From NCBI RefSeq assembly GCF_004102745.1, contig NZ_RLII01000003.1, positions 205,564 to 269,563 of the forward strand: a stretch of 64,000 nucleotides of DNA, written 5' to 3'. The stretch's first letter is position 1. Each line of letters starts with the position of its first letter. Positions 59,275 to 64,000 of this stretch are shown here, piece by piece. The stretch is from Acetivibrio mesophilus (GTDB lineage Bacteria; Bacillota; Clostridia; Acetivibrionales; Acetivibrionaceae). The position numbers were made by a program, and so were the translations under genes. The notes under the pieces were generated by a model. That model made no database searches. It saw only the letters and a program-made list of their open reading frames with translations, and had not been told where the DNA came from.

Positions 59275-59553
59275 TATTAATCGCTCCCATTCATTTTGGA
59301 TTTTTGTATTCGCCTACCGCCTAGTTATATGAATTATACATAATAAATATCGGCAAAATAAGCCTATAATAAAATATGTCGGGCGATATGTATGTAATAA
59401 CCACAGTTCATATTATTTTGCCTTAATATTAATATGCCAGGGAAAAAATAAATGTTGTTGATTAATCAGGATATTATTTGTGCTTTTTATCGATTTTTAA
59501 ACACAAACCCAAAAAATCGCAAACAACTGCTGGAATTGATAGGTAATTAGTCC

Positions 59554-59582
59554 TTGACGCGAGAAGAAAACAAAAGTAAAAT
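59554..59582 (+). promoter_or_regulatory. Promoter-like sequence without a downstream protein gene
   Basis: TTGACG (59554-59559), 17-base spacer, TAAAAT (59577-59582). On the plus strand nothing coding follows for over 700 bases, so a noncoding transcript is implied if it works. Confidence 0.4.
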
Positions 59583-59588
59583 TAAAGT

Positions 59589-59696
59589 ATAATTAAAGTA
59601 TTCGTCATTGAAAGACGATTCTCTTTTTTTAAACCCGGATAAAAATTAAAGCTTTTTTAACATTGAAGGGTTCTGAAGTAGAACCCTTTTCTATCT
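59589..59696 (+). ncRNA. Candidate small RNA
   Basis: Would start about 59589 after the promoter above. Possible 3' ends: hairpin TCGTC/GACGA (59602-59618) followed by TTCTCTTTTTTT, or hairpin AAGGGTTCT/AGAACCCTT (about 59667-59689) followed by TTCTATCTTTT. The longer form would be about 105 bases. Known RNA family not recognised. Confidence 0.3.
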
Positions 59697-59703
59697 TTTC
59701 AAT

Positions 59704-59764
59704 GAAAAAAGCTCGGGACATCAAGTTCCTTCGCTTTTGACTCTTTCATTTCACTCCAAGAGGC
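59704..59764 (-). repeat. Dispersed ~65-bp intergenic repeat, copy D
   Basis: Minus strand: GCCTCTTGGAGTGAAATGAA, then AGAGTCAAAAGCGAAGGAAC and TTGATGTCCCGAGCTTTTTT. Located 3' of the cupin gene, in its sense orientation. Its frame reads MKESKAKELDVPSFFH and then a stop, preceded by LASWSE, parallel to copies A and C. Confidence 0.75.
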
Positions 59765-59784
59765 TAAATAAAAATCACTGTATA

Positions 59785-60132
59785 TCAGTAAAGGAGAATC
59801 ACTGCCATCATTACAAGGGGTTCATCTCCAACAGCTTCTACGGAATGAGAGGCACCGTTGCCCGTAATTACCGCATCACCGGGTCCTACTTCGGTAATAG
59901 CTCCATTATCATTTACCGAACCCTTTCCACTTATTATATAGAATATCTCCTCCTCGCCAACATGCTCATGCAGACCTATTGATGACCCTGGATTCAAAGT
60001 AATTCTGGCGCAAAGTCTGGCCTTTCCCATAAGCTCTTCCTGTTTGAAAACATGCAAAAGCTCAACCGAGCCCTTTCCACCCCTCATCTGCTCCTTTATT
60101 TCCTTAACCATGTCCTTTTCTCTTTTAATCAT
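59785..60132 (-). CDS. Cupin-domain protein
   Basis: 115 residues; single conserved beta-barrel. Motif 1 GSSIGLHEHVGEEEIFYIISG (G(x)5HxHx(3,4)E) and motif 2 VGPGDAVITGNGASHSV are both present, so a metal site with His ligands is likely. Function (small-molecule binding or enzyme) unassigned. AGAGGTGATT precedes the ATG. Dispersed repeat copy D lies directly after its stop. Confidence 0.85.
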   Translation of the reverse strand: MIKREKDMVKEIKEQMRGGKGSVELLHVFKQEELMGKARLCARITLNPGSSIGLHEHVGEEEIFYIISGKGSVNDNGAITEVGPGDAVITGNGASHSVEAVGDEPLVMMAVILLY

Positions 60133-60359
60133 TTAATCACCTCTTATAAAATATTTGATATAGATAAACTTTCTATATTTTCAATATATATTATTTTATT
60201 ATATCGTAATAAACATTACAATAAGATTATCTTCGCCACCTTGTAATACACTTCACATCTTCATGCTTTTTTCCTCTTTAATTACTTATACCGGTTGAAT
60301 AATACCATTTCATGGAGTAAAATAAATAAGAACTGTGTGCAAAGGTGGTGATTAGCATA

Positions 60360-60746
60360 ATGAATATATCCCCAGCAATTGTAAATATTCTGGTGTTTGA
60401 TGAAATTACAAAGCTTCACGGGCGTGACCTATTATTCAACCCTTTTTTTAAAGCACCGCCCATTACTCTGTCGTTTGTAACCTATACAATGGTCTCAAAC
60501 GTTCCAAACGGTATAAACAACTTTAAGTTCCGAATTATGGATCCGACGAACGAAATAATGCATGAGACAAAAATAAATGCAGTGGATGTAAAGGATAATG
60601 CCTTTTCCAATGTCCTTATTTGGAATAATGTACACTTTAAAATGCTTGGAGAGCACACTATTACATTCTATCTAGCTACCGAAACAGGGTTTGAGCCTAT
60701 GGGAAGCACCGTTATAATTATTGACAATCTTCCTAAAAATCCGTAA
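60360..60746 (+). CDS. Beta-rich protein of unknown function
   Basis: 128 residues from ATG 60360, nine bases after AAAGGTGGTGA; a GTG at 60345 overlaps that site and is rejected. Sequence MNISPAIVNILVFDEITKLH, PPITLSFVTYTMVSNVPNGI, FKFRIMDPTNEIMHETKINA, HTITFYLATETGFEPMGSTV suggests an immunoglobulin-like beta-sandwich, similar to DUF6941-type proteins (uncertain). No signal peptide. Followed by its own terminator. Confidence 0.7.
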   Translation: MNISPAIVNILVFDEITKLHGRDLLFNPFFKAPPITLSFVTYTMVSNVPNGINNFKFRIMDPTNEIMHETKINAVDVKDNAFSNVLIWNNVHFKMLGEHTITFYLATETGFEPMGSTVIIIDNLPKNP

Positions 60747-60781
60747 GATAACCGCAGAAGAATACTTTTTTCATCAATCAC

Positions 60782-60808
60782 AGGGCCATCGAGCCCTTCT
60801 ATTTTTTT
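60782..60808 (+). terminator. Terminator of the gene at 60360
   Basis: AGGGC (60782-60786) and GCCCT (60793-60797) with a 6-base loop, then TCTATTTTTTT. Confidence 0.6.
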
Positions 60809-60861
60809 GTGCAACCATTAGGAATCTTCAAAGGTGAAAACTTAATAAGCTTTTTTGAGAA

Positions 60862-60899
60862 TAAAAAAACGCCTAATGTATAAAACATAGACGTCTTTT
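60862..60899 (-). terminator. Terminator of tRNA-Gln
   Basis: On the minus strand GACGTCTATGT pairs with ACATTAGGCGTT (one bulge, two wobbles), followed by seven T residues (60863-60869). Confidence 0.65.
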
Positions 60900-60908
60900 G
60901 TATACAAT

Positions 60909-60982
60909 TGGCTGCGGGAGAAGGATTCGAACCCTCACAAAATGATCCAGAGTCATTCGTGCTACCATTACACAATCCCGCA
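60909..60982 (-). tRNA. tRNA-Gln (anticodon CUG)
   Basis: Minus-strand cloverleaf: acceptor TGCGGGA with TCCCGCA, D loop containing AATGGTAGCA, anticodon stem AATGA/TCATT with 7-base loop CTCTGGA (anticodon CTG, reads CAG), T arm GAGGGTTCGAATCCTTC, discriminator G and encoded CCA (60909-60911). It follows a good promoter and has its own terminator, so it is a single-gene unit. Confidence 0.95.
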
Positions 60983-60999
60983 ATGCTTTTGCAAAAAGT

Positions 61000-61028
61000 A
61001 TTATAACACAGATGTTTTTTAAATGCAA
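61000..61028 (-). promoter_or_regulatory. Promoter of tRNA-Gln
   Basis: Minus strand TTGCAT (61023-61028), 17-base spacer, TATAAT (61000-61005), then about 17 bases to the first tRNA base. Confidence 0.8.
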
Positions 61029-61148
61029 CGATATTTTTTGCAAAAATCTAAAAAAAAACGAAGGAATATTTTGGAAAAAACGAAATTAAGGGGAGCAACC
61101 CGCATCAAACGGCCGCCCCCCATATTTATCTCAACCCAAACATCAGTT

Positions 61149-63092
61149 TTACTTGTTGTAAATTTTGTATATGATTGCTGCAAGTTCGGCTCTTGAAGCG
61201 TTTCCTCTTGGATTTATAACGTCGCCGCTTCCCACAACAATACCTTCTTTAACCAAGGTTGCAACACCCTCAACTGCATATGAAGCTATCTGTGTCTTAT
61301 CGGAAAATCTGTCAACGTCGGCACTAGTACCTGGGCTTGATATTTTTCCCGCTATCTTAAGGGCATTTGTTGTGAGTACCATCATATCCTGCCTTGTAAT
61401 TTTGGCTTTCGGATTGAACTTGTTGTCACCAACTCCTGTTGTAATTCCCAGCTCTTTTGCTATTCCCACGTATTCATAATAGTAATCCTTTTCTGATATG
61501 TCAGCAAAATTAGAGGTTACATCGGCTGTTAATCCCAGTGCCTTCACAAGAAGTATCATGAAATCTGCCCTTGTTATATCTGCCTGAGGTGTAAAGGTTG
61601 TATCCGATGTACCGTTAATTACGCCTTTGGATGCCAAGACCTCTATCTGCTTTTTAGCCCATGCATATGAACCAATATCTGTAAAGGTCTTATGAACATA
61701 TGAAACAGCATATAAGCTAAAATGATTTGTCTCAAATGTAACCATTCCCAAAGAAGCATCATATCTTCCACTAGGTACGGAAACGGCATTACCGGCATCA
61801 TTAATATAGAATACAACAATATGCTCCGGATTTTCCAGCTCTTTTGCATCAGGCTTATATGGTATTGATACCTTCACCTTTGCGCTAGGATTGCTCCATT
61901 CAACCTTCTTGCCGTCTACAACTATGCTTATATCAATCACAGGTCTGTTGCCTATCTTTTCTTTCAGTTCTGCACTCAGTTCCCCGACTTTTACTTCTTT
62001 AATAATAAATTCAACAACGGAATCATCCTTTATAAGTTTGGATATATTCGGGTTGTTAAGCATGTTGGCTGGAATCTCTATAGTTCCTAGTTCTGTAGAC
62101 ACTTTCAATTTATATTCGTCGCTATTTTTCAGAAGGAATTTGCCCGGAAGCTCCTGTATATAAGTATCGGCATCTTCAACCTTCTTAAGATTCAGTTCAA
62201 CCGTCTTTGTATCTTTCGATTTTTCTGCCTCTTCTATGGCTTTGCTTAACCCCTCCGTATCTATTACAGCCTTTGCTGCTCCTGTTGCCTTATCTATCTC
62301 GGGCTCAAATTCTACTTTCACAGATCCCCCTGTTAGCGCAGGTGTCTCAGTTGGCTTAATTGTCGGTGAAGTTGTGACTACCGGTGAAGCTGTCACTGCC
62401 AGTATATTCGATGGAGCTACTGTAGGAATACTGGATTCCACAGGTGCTGAAGATGTGTCAGGTGTTGGAGTCTCTGTTTTAGGGGTTTCAGACGGTGCAG
62501 GTTCAGCATCCGAATTCAGTTCATCCGGCTGTATTACCTCATATCCAGTAATTGTATCTCCGTTCCAGTCAAAAAGATATGTCCCTAAAATAGAATCAGG
62601 CATACTCGCCACACTCTGGAATTTAACAACAGTGTTCTTTTTTTCGAGCACCTTAAATCCAATTTTCGCAATTACACCGCTCTCCTCTGCGTTTCCTGCT
62701 TCTCTGTATTCCTTAAGATATGAATATCCAACTCCAAAGTTTAGCCTTCCTTTATCCAAGTGATTTACGGCCACCTGTATAGGCCCATAATTTTTATTTT
62801 TAAGTAAAGTACCTCCTGAAGGAAAAGTTGAGGAATCATATTCTTCTCCTGTTTCAGGATCTACAGGGCTTAATGCTCTTTCATCATATAAGATATTCAC
62901 TTGAAATCCCGCAAGATTTTTGATGTTATTTATCCTTACAGTACCAATTAGTATATCTCCTACCTCTCCTGTATTACGGTCAAATTTAAGCTCGATGCTC
63001 GGTACTGTTTCCGCCTGCGCAACTCCTGCTGGCAAGCATACAACAGCAATAAAAACCACCAACAATAATGATATCAGTCTTTTGTTCTCCAT
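61149..63092 (-). CDS. sdbA: SdbA-like cell-surface anchoring protein (type II cohesin, SLH)
   Basis: 647 residues. Signal peptide 1-27 (ends AQA); type II cohesin about 28-195 (VPSIELKFDRNTGEVGDILI, AGFQVNILYDERALSPVDPE, NHLDKGRLNFGVGYSYL, ESGVIAKIGFKVLEKKNTVV); Pro/Thr/Ser linker about 196-258; a conserved domain about 258-465 seen before SLH repeats in clostridial surface proteins (ETNHFSLYAVSY at its end); three SLH repeats about 470-647 (DIGSYAWAKKQIEVLASKGV). This is the architecture of C. thermocellum SdbA (I recall about 630 residues), which captures the type II dockerin of the CipA scaffoldin and attaches whole cellulosomes to the cell wall. AGGAGG precedes the ATG. No neighbouring scaffoldin gene in the window. 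Confidence 0.9.
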   Translation of the reverse strand: MENKRLISLLLVVFIAVVCLPAGVAQAETVPSIELKFDRNTGEVGDILIGTVRINNIKNLAGFQVNILYDERALSPVDPETGEEYDSSTFPSGGTLLKNKNYGPIQVAVNHLDKGRLNFGVGYSYLKEYREAGNAEESGVIAKIGFKVLEKKNTVVKFQSVASMPDSILGTYLFDWNGDTITGYEVIQPDELNSDAEPAPSETPKTETPTPDTSSAPVESSIPTVAPSNILAVTASPVVTTSPTIKPTETPALTGGSVKVEFEPEIDKATGAAKAVIDTEGLSKAIEEAEKSKDTKTVELNLKKVEDADTYIQELPGKFLLKNSDEYKLKVSTELGTIEIPANMLNNPNISKLIKDDSVVEFIIKEVKVGELSAELKEKIGNRPVIDISIVVDGKKVEWSNPSAKVKVSIPYKPDAKELENPEHIVVFYINDAGNAVSVPSGRYDASLGMVTFETNHFSLYAVSYVHKTFTDIGSYAWAKKQIEVLASKGVINGTSDTTFTPQADITRADFMILLVKALGLTADVTSNFADISEKDYYYEYVGIAKELGITTGVGDNKFNPKAKITRQDMMVLTTNALKIAGKISSPGTSADVDRFSDKTQIASYAVEGVATLVKEGIVVGSGDVINPRGNASRAELAAIIYKIYNK

Positions 63093-63626
63093 TGCTAATT
63101 AGCCTCCTCAATTAAAATTCGGTATTTGGTATTGCCATACTCTTCCTTTATTCTACTTTTATTCGAACCCCCTCATCCTTTACTCTATGTAACTTACGAA
63201 AAATACTGCGAAAAAAGCAAAATTTCAGCGTATGGATTAATATTTAGAGAAAAAGTTCATATTGAGTATGAAGAATTTTGTAAAATGCTATATGCTTGAA
63301 CGCTAAAATTGTCAGAAGTATAAATAAATTATAGCATTTCTATAATTCAATGTAAATCACAAAAGGTTCTTATAGCACGGCTAAGCACGAATATTATCCC
63401 TGCTAATACTCTCACAGGAAAGTTTTTTATGCAATTTCAGCATTTTAATTTCAATAGTTTTATCATTTTAGTGAATGTATTCCTGAATTACTACAATATA
63501 AGACTGGAAACATTTATAGTTGACCTCAGGCTTTTGTCGAGAATGTTGAAAATTTTGTGTATAAGAGAATGAAAAGACTCCTTCTTGGCAAGAATTACAA
63601 AATAATATCCAAGGAGGAGATTTTTT
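63093..63626. other. Gap between sdbA and the IS256-family transposase
   Basis: AT-rich, with no gene seen. The left half should hold the sdbA promoter; the right part (about 63525-63626) is probably the left terminal region of the insertion sequence. I could not define a terminal repeat because the other end lies outside the window. Confidence 0.45.
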
Positions 63627-64000
63627 ATGTCAACATTATCAAAAGAGCAAGTGAAAGAAATAATTAAGGGCAATAATTTCCAAAGTGTTGCCGATGTAAG
63701 TGCATACCTAAGAGATATCTTTAAGGACATTATTCAAGAACTTCTTGAAGCAGAACTTGAAGCTAAATTGGGGTATGGAAAAGATGATGTAGAAAACAAA
63801 AATACAGATAATAGCCGAAACGGATATTCACCAAAGACCATAAAAAGTGAATTTGGAGAAGTTGAAATCCAAGTACCAAGGGATCGCAAAGGAGAGTTTA
63901 AACCCCAAATTATACCTAAGTATCAGAGGAATGTTTCCGGAATTGAAGAAAAAGTTATTGCTCTGTATGCCAGAGGAATGTCCACCCGGGATATTAGTGA
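63530..64000 (+). mobile_element. IS256-family insertion sequence, left part
   Basis: Deduced from the transposase below. The left boundary is approximate (between about 63525 and 63580). The right end and target duplications are outside the window. Confidence 0.6.
63627..64000 (+). CDS. IS256-family transposase, N-terminal part (cut by window edge)
   Basis: 124 residues in the window. MSTLSKEQVKEIIKGNNFQS, then IFKDIIQELLEAELEAKLGY, NSRNGYSPKTIKSEFGEVEI, VPRDRKGEFKPQIIPKYQRN and EEKVIALYARGMSTRDIS is the standard N-terminus of IS256/Mutator-type DDE transposases. AAGGAGGAG lies seven bases upstream of the ATG. Reading frame is intact to the edge; whether the element is active cannot be judged. 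Confidence 0.93.
   Translation, partial: MSTLSKEQVKEIIKGNNFQSVADVSAYLRDIFKDIIQELLEAELEAKLGYGKDDVENKNTDNSRNGYSPKTIKSEFGEVEIQVPRDRKGEFKPQIIPKYQRNVSGIEEKVIALYARGMSTRDIS

Larger units (their letters stand above)
59275..59784. other. 0.5-kb gap with candidate small RNA and dispersed repeat
   Basis: No protein gene. It contains a plausible promoter (59554-59582), two plus-strand terminator-like hairpins (59602-59630 and about 59664-59696), and repeat copy D (59704-59764). The phoH promoter must lie near 59290-59450. Confidence 0.5.

Overview
The window is low-GC Firmicutes DNA from a cellulosome-producing, spore-forming clostridium of the Acetivibrio (Clostridium) thermocellum group. The evidence is a type I dockerin enzyme (20790-22856), a sigma-I/anti-sigma-I pair whose anti-sigma carries a carbohydrate-binding module (23021-25294), an SdbA-like type II cohesin protein with SLH repeats (61149-63092), sporulation genes (ylbJ, spoVM) and DegSU-type signalling. 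The gene order around GH43-sigI-rsgI, and an SdbA-like gene further along, match what I remember of C. thermocellum; species-level identity is inferred.

Layout. 1-3150: 5' part of dnaE and a phosphohexomutase. 3155-10440: a very large S-layer-anchored protein, a small membrane protein and about 0.9 kb without a convincing gene. 10443-16601: a chemoreceptor, the degS-degU operon and a divergent DUF362 gene. 16940-25294 is the accessory, plant-wall-facing part: a secreted CBM3-bearing HEIGH metallopeptidase, a divergent serpin lipoprotein, a GH43-CBM6-CBM6-dockerin enzyme, SigI and RsgI with a C-terminal CBM42-like trefoil. 25382-31340: housekeeping and sporulation genes (ylbJ, coaD, rsmD, recG, rpmB, the 23-codon spoVM, a YeaQ-type membrane protein). 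31466-46006: cyclic-di-GMP enzymes (one GGDEF, two HD-GYP), nth, glgA, a two-component system upstream of an HtrA protease, and apgM. 46234-47823: a lone large serine recombinase. 48090-60746: folate, cobalamin, ribosome, tRNA-modification and RNA-decay genes (5-FTHF cyclo-ligase, cobT, rplY, tmcAL, RNase J), a GT4 glycosyltransferase, PhoH and several unknowns. 60909-64000: tRNA-Gln(CUG), sdbA and the 5' part of an IS256-family transposase cut by the window edge.

How the parts fit: RsgI is expected to sense arabinose-containing polysaccharide outside the cell and release SigI, and the adjacent GH43 cellulosomal enzyme is a natural target. SdbA would anchor scaffoldin, through a type II dockerin, to the cell wall. 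HtrA with its two-component system, the metallopeptidase and the serpin suggest active control of proteolysis at the cell surface. Observations beyond routine annotation include a dispersed ~65-bp intergenic repeat with conserved coding potential (four copies), an apparent ATT start for rsmD, a 3 x 15-bp tandem repeat in front of htrA, the peptidase/serpin neighbourhood and a possible small RNA near 59.6 kb.
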